DNA of 64,000 nt from Trachythela sp. YZ-2020 (GCA_016169945.1 JADLSH010000368.1:620001-684000), one strand, 5' to 3'. Shown: positions 32,779 through 45,260, numbered from the stretch's first letter. Made by a program: numbers and translations. The notes: generated by a model from the letters alone, not told the origin.

Positions 32779-32898
32779 TTATACTTTTATGTAAACTTTC
32801 CAAAATAAGCGTAGTATTTTCATTTTTGTTGATAAAAGTGAATGTGCTTGTTTGAGAAATTCTACGCAGCCTAAATTGCACTCCACTCAGTTCAATAA

Positions 32899-33369
32899 GC
32901 CAGTTCGGAGTTACGACTGTGCATCCAAATGACGCGTTCTGCGTGGGGATAAAATTGCAGTTAAATCATAATATCATAACATGCAGCTGAGACTGGAAGA
33001 ATTAAAATAAGCATATCAAAGTATTCAACTGTTCAATTATTCATTTGTGTTTCACGTATAGCCACAATAGAACTGCCAATAAATCATTTTTGTACTAGCA
33101 TACATGTCTTCTGTGTAAAACAAAATATAGAAAGGTGCACTTATTAAGGGAATACATTTTCTAAGTTAAAGCGAGTCAACCGTGCGGAATCTAATAATTC
33201 TTCTTCGAGCAACTTTTGCATAATATTCAAATGATGGTTGAACAGATGAGTACATCGATATGCGTATTTTAACTCTCCCAGTCTCAGCTATACATGTTAT
33301 AATTCAACTGCAATTTTATCCCGAAGCAGAACGCGTCATTTGAATGCGCAGTGGAAATTCCGAACTGGC
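32899..33369. mobile_element. 471 bp foldback MITE starting GCCAGTTCGGA
   Basis: Long inverted arms (GCCAGTTCGGA, then AATGACGCGTTCTGCGTGGG and complement). Inserted in BEL/Pao sequence that is continuous at about 2825. The exact target duplication is not clear (flanks AATAA and ATATTA). Confidence 0.85.
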
Positions 33370-33375
33370 ATATTA

Positions 33376-33806
33376 GGCCACATAAAAAAAATTACTTGTT
33401 TAGCGTCCCCGCCCGACCTGAGCATAGCACCCGACCTCAACTTTTTTTTTTTTTTTTTTTTTTCTAAAAAGCCTTCAAAATTCGTGTAAAAAACAACGCT
33501 TTTGTGAAGGCGAAACTGGAAAATGAAAAAACGAATTCAATCGTAAATATTTCGTATTATGCACTTTCACTTCCGCTTAACCTCAACCTCAAATTGATCC
33601 TGGCACCAGTCCCGGCTCGGGCTAAAAAAAAATTCAAATGGCCGCCGTTTTAACTGTTTTGGATTTTGAGCCATATGTTATTATCTTTTGATGAATTAAG
33701 TATAAAATACATTATGTATTTCAAAAATTAAAGAAAAAATCCGCCCGCCCGACCTGAAAAATTTTGATGAGGTGGACGCTAAACAAGTAATTTTTTTTAT
33801 GTGGCC
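33376..33806. mobile_element. 431 bp MITE with TTA duplication (PIF/Harbinger-type)
   Basis: Ends GGCCACATAAAAAAAATTAC and its complement, TTA outside both (33373-33375, 33807-33809). Contains a T-run (33439-33461) and CGCCCGACCTGA repeats. Confidence 0.88.
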
Positions 33807-34220
33807 TTACCAATATATAACATTTATATGACAATGAGCAATTGTCACAATTATTTGGTCAGCGTCTTTCTAATCGGAATACTTCAGAAGAAAGGACATC
33901 ATTTCTGGGGACGTTTAGTTGTTTGCTTAGAAAATGGTGAGAGGTTGCTGCATATATGTATTTCTAGTCCATTTGATGGTCGCGCGCAGCTAGTGCTAGA
34001 AATACAAGATAATCGCTAATTGGGGGCTTTGCGTGTGTTGACAGCCTTAATATAGACATATTTTCCGCCGTGAAATGCAACCTTGTACAAATAGACTGCA
34101 CAAGAAATAATTAACAAGAGTTAGCACAAACAAATTCTAAGAATTCTTTAATCGCCTACACAGATGAAGCTGGCGATATTCTATATTAATTTTACACCAA
34201 TAGGAGATCAGACAAAGCAA

Positions 34221-35403
34221 AACCTAGATCCAGCGCACAAACAATTACCAGTGATAGTTAAGATTGAAAAAAGATGTTCCGATCTTACTGTAAAACGCGA
34301 GTTCACCTGTTTTTGTTCGCGAGGTTAGTTTTTTTGAAGAAATTATTTGCGAAACGTGTTCACACGTCGCCTCCTTCCCAACGCATTTTCTTCTCCATTA
34401 TTATACGGATCGTCATGATATTGCATCTACATGCAGTTGAAGGTCCCCTTGTTGTTTTCCTGGAGATTATATCTGTTAACTATATGTTGAACTCTATTTC
34501 TAGTTTACAGTAGCGTTACCAATTCTAAACTGTTCTTCACGCAAAGATCAAATCAGAGAATTCCCTTATCGGTCCAGTGTTACTACCTTATCTAGTAGGT
34601 TACACTGGCTGGCTCTAGTAAGTTCTAAACCGTTCTCTCAAGAGGTGCAATAGGGACAACAGCTTAATTGCTCAGTATTATTATAGAGGGTGAAACCTAT
34701 AAACTAACTCTATTTATGCTGGATAGGTCTATCAGTTCTAAAGTATTCTTCCTCGAGTCCACTTAGGGTCATCCCTTATAAAATTGGTCCATGAATGTTA
34801 TCACCGGAGGAAACCTACGGTGTTAAGTGTAGGTTATTCATACTGGATAGCTCTATCTGTTACAAACAGCTCCCTTGGAGGTCCAATAAGACCATCGATC
34901 CGTGAAGTAACTGTTAAAAGCTCCTTGTTTCATCAAAGAACATTAATTTCTTGTTTTCTTTTCATTCAACAACTGTTTCTCCCAGTTTCTTATAAACCAA
35001 CGCATTCTTTATTCCTTACACGACTCTGGTCAATGCTTCCTTCTGCTTACTATAGCTACTTCCAACTTTATCTACGCCCCCGTCGGTTTTGACCCTTCCT
35101 TTGGAATGCTACCATGGACCCACGACCAAAACAAATGCCTTTTGGTATTCTAAAATTGCAATACAACGAAAAATATATAATTCGGCGATTTGAAAAAAAA
35201 TAGTATCACACTTGAAAATGTGGGTTATTGGATAACCGTTCTGTAGCATGATTGACCGTCTTTTATGGTGACAAAACTGTAAATGGCAACAAATGTTTAT
35301 GTTTGTTCGATTTGAAACAACGTTCAGATGATTTAAGTAGACTTTTTAACAATTCTCGGTAACTATTTACCTAATATCCATCCTATTTTTTAATTAGAAT
35401 TGA
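34221..35403. other. No gene recognised
   Basis: Repetitive-looking text with recurring phrases such as GGTCCA, TAGGTT and CTGGATAG(G/C)TCTATC every 120-150 bases (34560-34900), perhaps a decayed tandem or array-like element. No domain recognised. Confidence 0.35.
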
Positions 35404-38400
35404 TTAAATGATATCACAACAAGGAAAAGCGTTAGAAGAACTCACAAACATAACGACACAGGAATTGCTCAATATACAAAAAAGATTAATTACCTCGATT
35501 GTGACGCCACGGATATCCAACAAGGGATAAAAATATCCAAGACGGCGGGATATTGTAATGATCATTTTGACATAGCGCCTATTTAATGTTTTGCGGATAA
35601 TGTATTTACGCGATACGCAGTTATAATGATACCTTTTCTTTTCAACAGCATGTTCATCTGCCACTTCCATATTGTCACTTGAACTAAAACAAAAAGAGAC
35701 GAAGAGGAAATATAACAATTTGTATATACTTCAGATCTTTTTTCCGTTCGTTTTAAATTAATGGACGCAATCCCGGAACAAATTTCATTCATGACCCTAC
35801 GTTTGACAGTTCAGTCTACTATCAAAGATTCCATTTGAGTGTGAAAACATTGATTGGGTGGTGAATGTGATTTGTTCGGCAATTAATTGCATTAATTTAC
35901 TGATACATATCTGATATTATACCTGCTTGGCGTGAACTCACAAACATGCATTGAAGCTACTATTTATTCAACACGGATGGGAAAGAATTCTAGGGATTCT
36001 CCCAATTTGGTTACTTGAGCCGGTAAAAACTTATCACTCGGTATAGCCACGGTCGAAATTCCCCCCAAAACTGACGCATGTGTATATATAATTATAATTA
36101 GCAGCTTTGTACCTTGCTTTTCTTGTAGTGGCGACATTAACCTCAACATTGGCCTGCATATTCTGAAAGGAAAGACAAAAATATAGACAATTCCTATTGC
36201 TGTACGCAGGAATAGAACTGCAGGAATTGTGGTGTTCACATATAAGCGATTTTTCTTGCACTAAAATATGTCTTATCCCCTAGATACTTATGAACACTTT
36301 ATCTTTTCAGATACTGATGGAACAATAAAATATAAAGTACTTGTTGTAAAGTAATAGTATATATTAATAATTGTGTATATATATGCTAATAATGTTATAA
36401 TCATATATAAGTAATCTGGGACATTTACAAAAGTGGTGAATAACAGGAAATAGGAACTATAAGAGCAATGAGGAACGTTTAGTGTTATCTAGATGGAGTG
36501 TAAACGTAGTGGAAGTTGTGTAGGTTGGTTGTGGTCAACCAAGCAAAGAAACGTGCCAGATTGATAAGGTGTGTGCATGAGGAAGTTTTCGTGCATTGTG
36601 TGCGTCATGTATTGACCTTCCTCTGGAAAAATGTTCCCATTGTTGGTTAGAACAGTAAGATAGTATAAATATGAGTGAGAATTGAATGTTAGAGTTAGCT
36701 GTTGTGAGATTTATAAGTGAGTTATCGTGATAGTGAATGTTATATCAATTGATAGAGAGAGAACGACTGATAGCAGTCGTTAGTCATATATTATGTGACG
36801 AATGTTAAAAGACAAATAGATATTTGAAAACGAAAGTATACAGTCCCAATTGAGAATCAGCAAAGGAATAAAATCTCAGAATTTTATAACAGTACTCTAC
36901 CATGTTACTCGTAATCTCCATATCATCAGAAGCATCCTTGGCCAGTTTCCTTTGTCTTCTTGATGGACGATTAAAACGAAAATTTGCCGGGTACTTATGA
37001 TCGGTAACCAGATGTTCCTTTGTACGTGTAATAAAAAAATGATAAATATTGTTATAATAAAATTAAATGAGCTTGTTCAAATGATTTGGAATACAAGATT
37101 GAGCTTCTTTGTGAAAAAAGGATGAACACAAAGAGCGCATTAAGCTACCTTTCGCTCAGCATCATCTGAGAACTTATCGGGGCAACTTTCTACCAGGCAC
37201 CTGTGCTAAATATAGGAGAAAACAAACCGAAAGATCAAAACAAAAGGAAGCAGGAGGATCGATTCAATAAAAGTGGGATCCAGCGGATGTTGACCTGCTG
37301 ATACTCCAATTTTGTCAATTATTTTGTAAACTGCAGTGTCGTGGATTTGCCCTGAATATAGTATGTTCCCAACTTCCCATATTTGCTTGATATGTGGATC
37401 TGAAATATAGCTTGATCTCGCTAACGTAACGGGCCTAACTTCATGCAGGCGATGGTAGGCTTGGTAATGAAAATTTGAACATACTTATCTCTTCATGCTT
37501 TAACTCTTGGCGTTCCGAAAGTCTTTTTGGAATTCGATTACAAATATAGAAAATAATAATATCTCCAAACTCAAGTGATTTGTACGTGATTACACAAATA
37601 AACTATTACACAAATAAAGTGCAATAACCAACCGCTTTTAATCACTTGCTACATTATTTATAACGTGCATTATTATTTAAACGGTACTTTACTCGTGTAT
37701 GCAAAATTAATGTACAAATAACCAAATTTTAAATTTATTGTACTCACCGTATACTTGGCATTTGACATCAACTTAAACAGAACGTCGTGATTTTCTAAAA
37801 TATGCAAATCCAAGAGAAAGTTTGATGGAAATGTTCGATGACATTCGAGGCAAATGTTTCTGTGGAAACTGTTATAGTGAGCTTCGTAACTATATAAAAA
37901 TAAATTAGTACGATTAAAAATTATAAAAAAGCATAGTATTACTCTACTTCCAATCAATTACACAGTTCGTCGACTATTTTCGACTATTCGTGCCATCTGT
38001 TGGATTGCCTAGGAAGTAAACTATCCTATTTACTTTATCAATAGACGTCCATTTTCATTGCTAAATGCAAATTTTTCCTATATCAAGTACTCTCTGGGGG
38101 CAAAAAGTCAATACTTGGGCAAACATCGACCCTTAAAAGGGCCTACCACGAGGGAAGTAATGTATCTTTGTCCCAGACAGGTCTGGAACTACAGGAAAGT
38201 TTCCTTAAGAAAAATGGGGTGTTGCAAAGTTCGGCATAAATTGCAATTGTTGCAAATCTTGACCGGTTATTGAAGAGCCAATTAGCCTTGCACGACAACG
38301 AACAAAAAGCAGCTATAGCAATTGATATTGTTCACAAATCTGCATAAATAATAAATGGAGGCTAGCTTTTATATAACGGAAAGAAAGTCATGATATTATG

Positions 38401-39649
38401 AGAGTGAACAAAAATAAAAAAAATAATAAATATGACAAAAAAAAGAATACACCAAAATATCACCCAACATCAAGCGATGGAAAACCTTTAGATTTAATTG
38501 CAATATGTATAGAAGCATATTATTATTAGGTTCAATCTCAACACACTTCAGAAAATAAATACCTGGCCACGCTGGTAAATATCTTTTGACATCCAATCAA
38601 ATCACACACAAGTTCTTCACTAAATTTACCAAAAATGTACCAGTGTCATATAATACAGTAATACTTACATCGACTATCCGATACTCATACTATAATGTTG
38701 ACATTACACAATTCCTAATCACCATTTCATTTAATCGTTCTGTAGTATTGTTGCGAAAATTTTCAGGAGGTTGTGGGATCTGGCGTATGGGAGGGCGAAA
38801 CTCATTTCCGCCACCGCAAAGGTTTGGCTTGTAAAATTGGATGATTATTTGGCCGAGTAACAGGACATATTTGAACGGGAAAATGTTGTTACTATTTTAC
38901 GAGTCACAGCAAGAGGTTGCTTTTTGATTGGCTGTCAGTATAACTGACTGCATAATGGGTGTTGGCGGTACAGTGACTAGAGCATGTGCCGCAATTTCCC
39001 TGATCACCTCTTCAACCGAGGATAGATTACTGCAAGACGAAGAGTCTGATTAAAGCAAAGATCCAGCATGTGACTCCGCTCTAATAAACACGGACGTAAT
39101 ACATACAAAGTCGAACATTTAAAGATGTTATCACCTTTCTTTTCACATTTTTCGGCTGAACGTCCGCGTGAACAGCAAGTTACATGTGAAATTTCCGTAT
39201 GTGAAAACAATTTGCATGTGAAATGCTTAAATCATGTGAAGTGGTATGTATGTAACCAAATCACATATGAAATTTTCAATTCGTATGTGAAAATTCCATG
39301 TGTCAAGTAGATCAGAGTAGGAATGATCTATTTCCTAATGTGAAATTTCACTGCCTGAAATCAGATTTATATGTAATCCTCAATTCACAATTTATGTGAA
39401 ATGTTCATGTCAAATATTCAGTATGCTATCAAGGTTGTCGCTTTATATAGCGACATCTTTACGCGTAAATGTATAGCATCGATCAATATTTATTGGCTTT
39501 TATACTCTAACGGTATAACATTAAAAAAGAATTATCCAAAAAAATGAAGATACATACATCACAACTCACCTGTGGCTGTGTTCAAGATCAAGATCTTTAT
39601 CGGGAAGAAAGATCTGTTTTGATAGGACACTACATAATATATCTCCATC
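35404..39649 (-). CDS. ZNF511: ZNF511-like C2H2 zinc-finger protein, multi-exon
   Basis: Minus-strand exons that join in phase: 39649-39570 (DGDILCSVLSKQIFLPDKD), 38619-38563 (LVCDLIGCQKIFTSVA, first finger cysteines), 37889-37748 (YEAHYNSFHRNICLECHRTF, FPSNFLLDLHILENH), 37205-37149 (HRCLVESCPDKFSDDAERK) and 37017-36901 (EHLVTDHKYPANFRFNRPS). Order, finger spacing and the YPANFRF block match ZNF511, a small conserved nuclear C2H2 protein of poorly known function. Exons 36162-36113 and 35683-35404 have good splice sites and keep phase, but their sequence is not conserved with the family as I know it, so the true C-terminus is uncertain. The first exon with the start codon was not found. A mariner-like foldback (39973-40563) lies just upstream. 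Confidence 0.82.
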
Positions 39650-39972
39650 CTATAAATGAGTTTCCAGAATCTATAAATGTCTTAAAAAGTGAGTATCATG
39701 CAAGTGATCCTTTGCGCGCTTAGCGTTCCACAAAATGGCTGCTTTTTTAAACATTTATGAGTAATCTCTGAGATGCTTTCGCAGTGCCATTGTCTTTTGT
39801 AAATGATGATCATTGATGAGTAAAATCCTTTGTCTACCTGAAGTCATTTTCTCCTTCAATGATCATTTTCTCCTTCAATGATAATTTTCTCCTTCAATGT
39901 TCACGAGTGCATTGCCGACCATCGGCGACATGCATATGAAAACCCTGCTTTACTTTCACTTCTAAGCAATAA
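39650..39972. other. Upstream region of the ZNF511 exons, with a triple ~20 bp repeat
   Basis: At 39848-39900 ATTTTCTCCTTCAATGAT is repeated three times. A minus-strand frame starting MTSGRQRILLINDHHLQK (39847 down) is open for about 30 codons; no family was recognised. No convincing first ZNF511 exon was seen. Confidence 0.4.
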
Positions 39973-40563
39973 TTACGACTGTTTGATTTAGTATAACTTA
40001 AAAACTAAAAGAGCTATTACACTTAAACAAGTTTCGTTGCAGTCAGCGATGTCTAACTTAAATTTTGATATGTGTCTTGTGCGTCAATATTGACCGAGAT
40101 AGCTGCGTTTAAACTTGAGTAAACATTTTTGGAAGTGTCGAGAATTAGCTAAAAATGGCCTATTAAATAACTTGATAACCAATTAGCATTTACGCAAGTA
40201 TTCGTTTCAATGAAGTGAAGTTGAAGTTAGAAGGCCAAATGTTAGAATAAAAGAGCATATCTATTCAAGAAACATTTCTAACTTCAACTTCACTTCATTT
40301 AAATAATACTTACGATAAAATGGTAACGGTTATCAAATTAGTTTAATAGGCCGTTTTTAGCTAATTCTCGACAGTTCCAAAAGTGTTTAGTCAAGTTTAA
40401 ACGCAGCTATCTCGGTCAATATTGCATGCAAATGCACATGGCATATATCAATATTTAAGTTAGACATCGCTGAATGCAAAGAAACTTGTCTAAGTGTAAT
40501 AGCTCTTTTAGTTTTTAAGTTATACTAAATCAAACAGTCGTACTTTTTTTTGCCCCACCCGGT
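39973..40563. mobile_element. Second copy of the mariner-like palindromic element, left end truncated
   Basis: Matches 29571-30176 along its length; the right end has the full TTGCCCCACCCGGTATAT, the left starts inside at TTACGACTGTTTGATTTAG, so about 20 terminal bases are missing. Near-identity of the two copies suggests recent spread. Confidence 0.9.
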
Positions 40564-41126
40564 ATATGAATGAGCTCCAACCGGATGTAAACATAAAATG
40601 AAAACACAAGCGCGCAAAGGATCACATTAAAACAACATAATACCACAAATTCTTCATTCATGCATTCACCATTGTAGACTGCATACAGTACACAATAATA
40701 ATATTAGCGCACGCCTTCTCTTTGACTTTGGAAATTTAGGCAAACTATTTCACCTATATGAAATTAGTACAGGTATAAAAGCTTGGTTTCGAGTGCAATT
40801 TGGACATAACATGCACGTGTTAGTTTTTCAAAGACCTCAAATTTTACTTTCAACTTGCGCAGCTTCGGTGAACTGCTCACCGATAAAGTTTTCGCTCCTT
40901 TTATATATCATTTGTATATGCGTTGCCAAAGATTTGAAAGTGAACTAAGTCATGTCTGCATTACATACTACGAAATGAACTACGAGAAAGCAAAATTATG
41001 AGGTAAACAAATAGAATTTTTCTCAATATATTGTATATCAATAAATATGTCATACATGTATCGTGCATGATTCTGTATTAAAACATTTCAAAAATATCTA
41101 TGCAAAGTATAATCTATTATTATATC
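40564..41126. other. No gene recognised
   Basis: AT-rich spacer between the foldback and a Penelope terminal fragment. Confidence 0.4.
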
Positions 41127-41200
41127 TATTCCAGACGAAGGGCCTTCGCTCGAAACGTCGAAGTTCTCATTGTATTTTTCAGGTAGTTTTACACAACAGT
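41127..41200 (+). ncRNA. Hammerhead-like Penelope terminal fragment
   Basis: CAGACGAAGGGCCTTCGCTC followed by GAAACGTCGAAG and TTTTTCAGGTAG. TTC/GAA can form stem I and the GGGC/GCTC stem II is kept. The core reads CAGACGA instead of CTGACGA; loss of the U4 base should weaken cleavage. Confidence 0.5.
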
Positions 41201-41310
41201 CAACCGCCGTATATAAAAAAGAGTATAGAGATATTTATTCAGTAATTATTAAATGATGCAGTATACTTTATTGGTTGCGGATGTGTATTGTCTTTGTCAG
41301 ATGGTGCCTG

Positions 41311-42400
41311 TCACTTGGCTTCCGAAGGTATATATATTATGACTTTTGAATAAATTTTCCCATATGTTGTCAACCTTAATTTGAGATAGGTGTTGACAAG
41401 GCATAATCTGTGGTCGTCAACTGGCATTTCATTCACTGTTGTTGGTAGATGATAAGGAGGTAGCAGGTCTGTCTTTTCCTGGCCGAAATATCTCGACACT
41501 TTCAAGATCATCTTTGTGTTTAGCTGTTCTTTAATGATTATTTGGTCGAAGGTCGCATTTTCCACGTAAAGCACAAAGGTGTGTTCTGCGTAATTAATTA
41601 TGTAGGTTAAGACGTTTTATTTAAATTCTGAAGGATGACAGTAGTCGACTTAGCGTATTAGCTTCCTTAGATGCTCATCATGATCCATGGTTGACTCTTC
41701 TTTTCCATTTTGTTGATTTGGCTTTTCATGTTGTGTTGTTGCATGTTTCCTCGTGAAAGAATGGGATGATGGTATCATCAAGCGACCTGGAGTTTGCTCT
41801 TGTTGAGGCACTGACAGCATTTCCAAGCACAAGGCGTCTCAGTGCAGACTTAAACTGTAAAATGTTGGGATTGTTATTCCAACCGCCTTTAACTCGAACA
41901 CAAGAGAACAGCAGCTCGAAGTTATCTTGTGAGTATTTATATGTGAGGACATACTGTAAATGGATCTTGGGGCAAGGATCATCTGTTTGACTATCTCAAT
42001 TGTTGCGTTTATAGTAACAACGAAGCCACGGATAAAGGTTTTTCTTCGATGTGTAATAAGCGGTTGCCCGGAACTTGATTTTAGGTTAGGCAAGTATCTT
42101 GCTGTTGTTTCAAAGGCATTTTCCCAGTGTGTAATGTTTGCTTTGTTTAAGGGTTTTTATATCCTTTACCATGTGGATCTCGAGAATTTAGCATGTCAAA
42201 CAGTCTGTCTACAATCCTTATAGATTGGACTGTGGCTGCACTTCCTCGGAATTCACTTTTTCAGGAAGTTGTCTAGGAGATAGATAGCATCTGCAACGGA
42301 TGAGCTAGAGGTTTGAGCAGCAATGCTCCCATTCACCTTGTGCCTCTGAAATTGGATATGTTCGGTGGATATCTATTTGCAGTGTTGCTGGAGTTGGTGT
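41311..42400 (-). pseudogene. P-element/THAP9-type transposase remnant, C-terminal half
   Basis: Minus-strand text in shifting frames: AAQTSSSSVADAIYLLDNFL (about 42310-42250), FIRGFVVTINATIEIVKQM (about 42040), YSQDNFELLFSCVR with KGGWNNNPNILQFKSALRR (about 41940-41860) and LGNAVSAST...LDDTIIPFF (about 41840-41765). These blocks are the C-terminal catalytic and GTP-binding-insertion region of P-type transposases. Many frameshifts and no THAP domain, so it is dead. Confidence 0.7.
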
Positions 42401-43460
42401 AATACACAATAATTATATATTTCCACTCGTTCTTTTCATGAAATTCCACATGGAAGGAGCTAAGAAAAGCCAAGAAATTTCCAGCAAGTTTGGGGTCTTT
42501 GAAACTCACCCGTGCATGTTCACCAAATTTAGTTAATTCTGCATCTTTAAAGAATCTACATAGTGCATGTAAATCAATATATCATGATTAGAAAAAAGAT
42601 GAAAAATTGTTGTGGAGATTGTCTAGTTATATTACAGTATATTTGGGTTAACCCATTAATAGGTTCCACGTTCCCAGTTCCACGTTGCCGGATTCGCTCA
42701 GCACAACATCAATATTTTTTCGTTTTAGTTCGTCATATAAACACAATTTCAAGTGTTAAGGGAATCCTGAAATTGCGATATTCGTGACAAGCGAATCCGG
42801 TATCGTGTAACGGTAATGTGTGAATCGGCCTGCAATAAAACAGATTAAAAATATAACATGCAAGATGGGAGCATTTGGGTGCATTTCAGCAAAATAGATA
42901 CTTAGTTTGTTACCTAGTATTTTCTTCAAGTATAAGTCAAATTAATTCACGAGTGTATGATTGCTGAGAAATCTCTACAAATCGTGTATCTGACCAGTGG
43001 TTCTTTAGTTGAGACATTCAACAACTTTGATATATTTATATATCTAGGGTTGCTGTTCAAATTTTTAAGCACTGCTAAATGATTTTTTACAGAACCAGTA
43101 CGGCACCATGTGGCACCATGTTTTACTACACCATATAGTCGGCCAGCCGGGACGAAATATGCTTCCAAAAATTTTAGAAGCTGGTAACCGCGATGGTTTT
43201 AAAGGTTTGGGGATACCCACGCAAAAATCGGACTTTTAGTGTTAAAATTTTAGTGTTTTGAGGCAATATTTTAGCCTGCATTTGTAGGTGTAAAATATAC
43301 AACTTTTCGAACATCGTGACAAATATAGCGGTTCTCATTGGCTATCACTAATTACTCGCGCTCTGTTATTGGTCAAGCAATAACATGACGTTGACATGCA
43401 TGGGCTGTACGTGGTCCATGGTTCGTGACTGTCCTTGCCATATGGCTTAAACTCTAGTAA
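42401..43460. other. No gene recognised
   Basis: AT-rich sequence with short frames lacking motifs. It may include decayed upstream P-element sequence near 42400-42560. Confidence 0.35.
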
Positions 43461-43462
43461 TA

Positions 43463-43705
43463 GTTTAATAGTTGGGTTACTTAAATTTATTTTAATTAAA
43501 TTTGGGCAGATACCTTGCATGGTTCTTCGAGTCCCGTTTGCACCTCGCCCATTATTTAGGGTCCTTATTAGGTTTAATATAGGTATATTACTTAAATTTA
43601 TTTTAATTAAATTTGGGCAGGTACCTTGCATGGTTCTTCGAGTCCCTTTTGTACCTCGCCCATTATTTAGGGTCCTTATTAGGTTTAATATAGGTATATT
43701 TAATT
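43463..43705. repeat. 111 bp tandem duplication
   Basis: Two nearly identical copies beginning TTACTTAAATTTATTTTAAT and containing CCTTGCATGGTTCTTCGAGT, differing at a few positions. Confidence 0.93.
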
Positions 43706-44269
43706 ATTTTCATATCATTAAACTCTTTGTAAATATAGTTTATCTGACCCTAATAAAGATAAGAATAATAAAGTTGTTCTTGTGCTTTGAAGCAAGATAA
43801 TTACGCGAGTATAATAATTACGCGAGCACTAATATATACATAAAATAATGAAATATTCCGAGCATAAGAAGTCTGCATGGGCTCTTGACGTATATTTCTA
43901 ACATTTGATGAAACCAAAGGCAAACAAGTGGGCAGTCTGTATAGCTGTCCCTCGTTGGTGCGGAAAAGAGGAAGGGGGAAAGAGTGTCTGCAATAAACTG
44001 GGGTTTGGCGACTCCTTCTACCCCTGCATGGCCCGTTCCAATGAGGGTCGGCTACATATGCTAAAAAGTAGGGACAGGGAGCAGTTCGGATGATGTGGAG
44101 GGTGCCGCTCCCCATTTTTTAAAACAAGAATGCGCAACTCTAGTTGCAGAAGCAGTCCTGATGGTGATATCTTAGTAGGGTTGGACCATTTTGACTAAAT
44201 GGGACCCGATAAACGGGTAAGTACCTAGTACTTTAGTATGAACATATTTTCTGATTGGTTTTCTGAGAC
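43706..44269. other. No gene recognised
   Basis: Short frames only. The segment at about 43900-44120 is less AT-rich and may be decayed mobile DNA, but no motif could be assigned. Confidence 0.35.
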
Positions 44270-44866
44270 AAAAGTGATCAATGCATGTCTACGATTTATT
44301 TTACTGTCATAATCAATCAATCACAATACCTGTTCACAGAGGAGGTGTAAGGACTATACCGGCATGCAACGGGGTCAGACTCGGCATATTACATATTATG
44401 GATTTCCCGCCACGCTTCGTTCACTCTTCGGCTGGCCTTCGTTCTATTAAAGTGCATCTATACGAAAATTTCCCGACTTACATTCAAGATATGGCCTTTA
44501 TACCATGTCAACAAGTTCCATGAAATGTTCTCGTTTCATCCTGAAGTTTAAGTGCCACTCTTCGTCCAACAACTTTCCTGTCCACAAATTTACCCACCAG
44601 CTATCAGTCCGACCAGGATTTACCCAACGGCGTCGTTTTCTTCGAACTATTCGCATTTTTAGCAGTTTCAATCTTCGAATGCTCTTCATTGTATCCGCCA
44701 GCACCAGATCGTGAGCAGCTTCAAGTCGTTGTTGCTGTTGGATAATGAGCCATAACAGCAATCCATACATTTGGATAATTGTTAAAAGCAACGTATGTAG
44801 AACTGCCGAAGCAGAAACAATAACTTTTTTCTGTTTTTCAACAAATGAAATGTTGTTGTCCGCCAT
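44270..44866 (-). pseudogene. PIF/Harbinger transposase N-terminal remnant
   Basis: A minus-strand frame from the ATG at 44866 runs 122 codons to 44498 with RRKRRRWVNPGRTDSWWVNL and LDEEWHLNFRMKREHFMELV, the hallmark start of HARBI1-like nucleases. After the stop the next frame gives RPYLECKSGNFRIDAL and further broken text to about 44270. The catalytic DDE region is absent. Confidence 0.78.
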
Positions 44867-45164
44867 TTTGCCTTGCGGATTCGCGCCAAAATAAACTTAG
44901 CCCCAGTGCCTTGCTCACAATTCCGTCGACCCAACCCGGGTTGAAAAAAGCTGACCCAGGTTAGCAAAAATTCTTCCCAACCCTGGTTCATGTAAACACG
45001 ATAAAGGCGGTAACCGGTAAAATTTACCATTTCCACAACTACCGATTACCGCCTGGAGAATCCTAGAGTTTGTTTAAATTTGTTGTAAACACAGTTTTGT
45101 GTACAAAACAGTGACCAGTGTTTTATAATTGATATATGACGTTTTATTGTTATAATCTTTAGAA

Positions 45165-45260
45165 TTCTATAAAAGCTTAAATCTTCCGTCAAAATGCAAG
45201 AAATGGCATTTCAGAGACTTCAGATTTCAAAATTGCCCATGGACCCTCCTAGAGATTTGT
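45165..45260. repeat. hAT-derivative 3' fragment
   Basis: Resembles 2185-2285: CGTCAAAATGCAAGAAATGG, CATTTCAGAGACT and a following GGACCCTCCTAG block, with changes. Confidence 0.6.

Larger units (their letters stand above)
29060..34220 (+). mobile_element. BEL/Pao retrotransposon, second copy, riddled with insertions
   Basis: Plus-strand pieces in the right order: RT start (29085-29540), RT palm with YIDD (30188-30583), post-RT region (31218-31990), integrase zinc-binding segment (31990-32260) and a 3' region that matches 2468-3250. Between them sit elements at 29571-30176, 30588-31213, 32263-32778, 32899-33369 and 33376-33806. Many stops; no LTR pair was delimited. Confidence 0.82.

Noticed and set aside
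34221..35403. Possible LTR of the BEL/Pao copy
   Set aside because: No matching upstream partner, no TG..CA ends with flanking duplication found.
43335..43631. Minus-strand protein with repeated CPNLIKINLS
   Set aside because: The protein repeat only reflects a 111 bp DNA duplication (a multiple of three).
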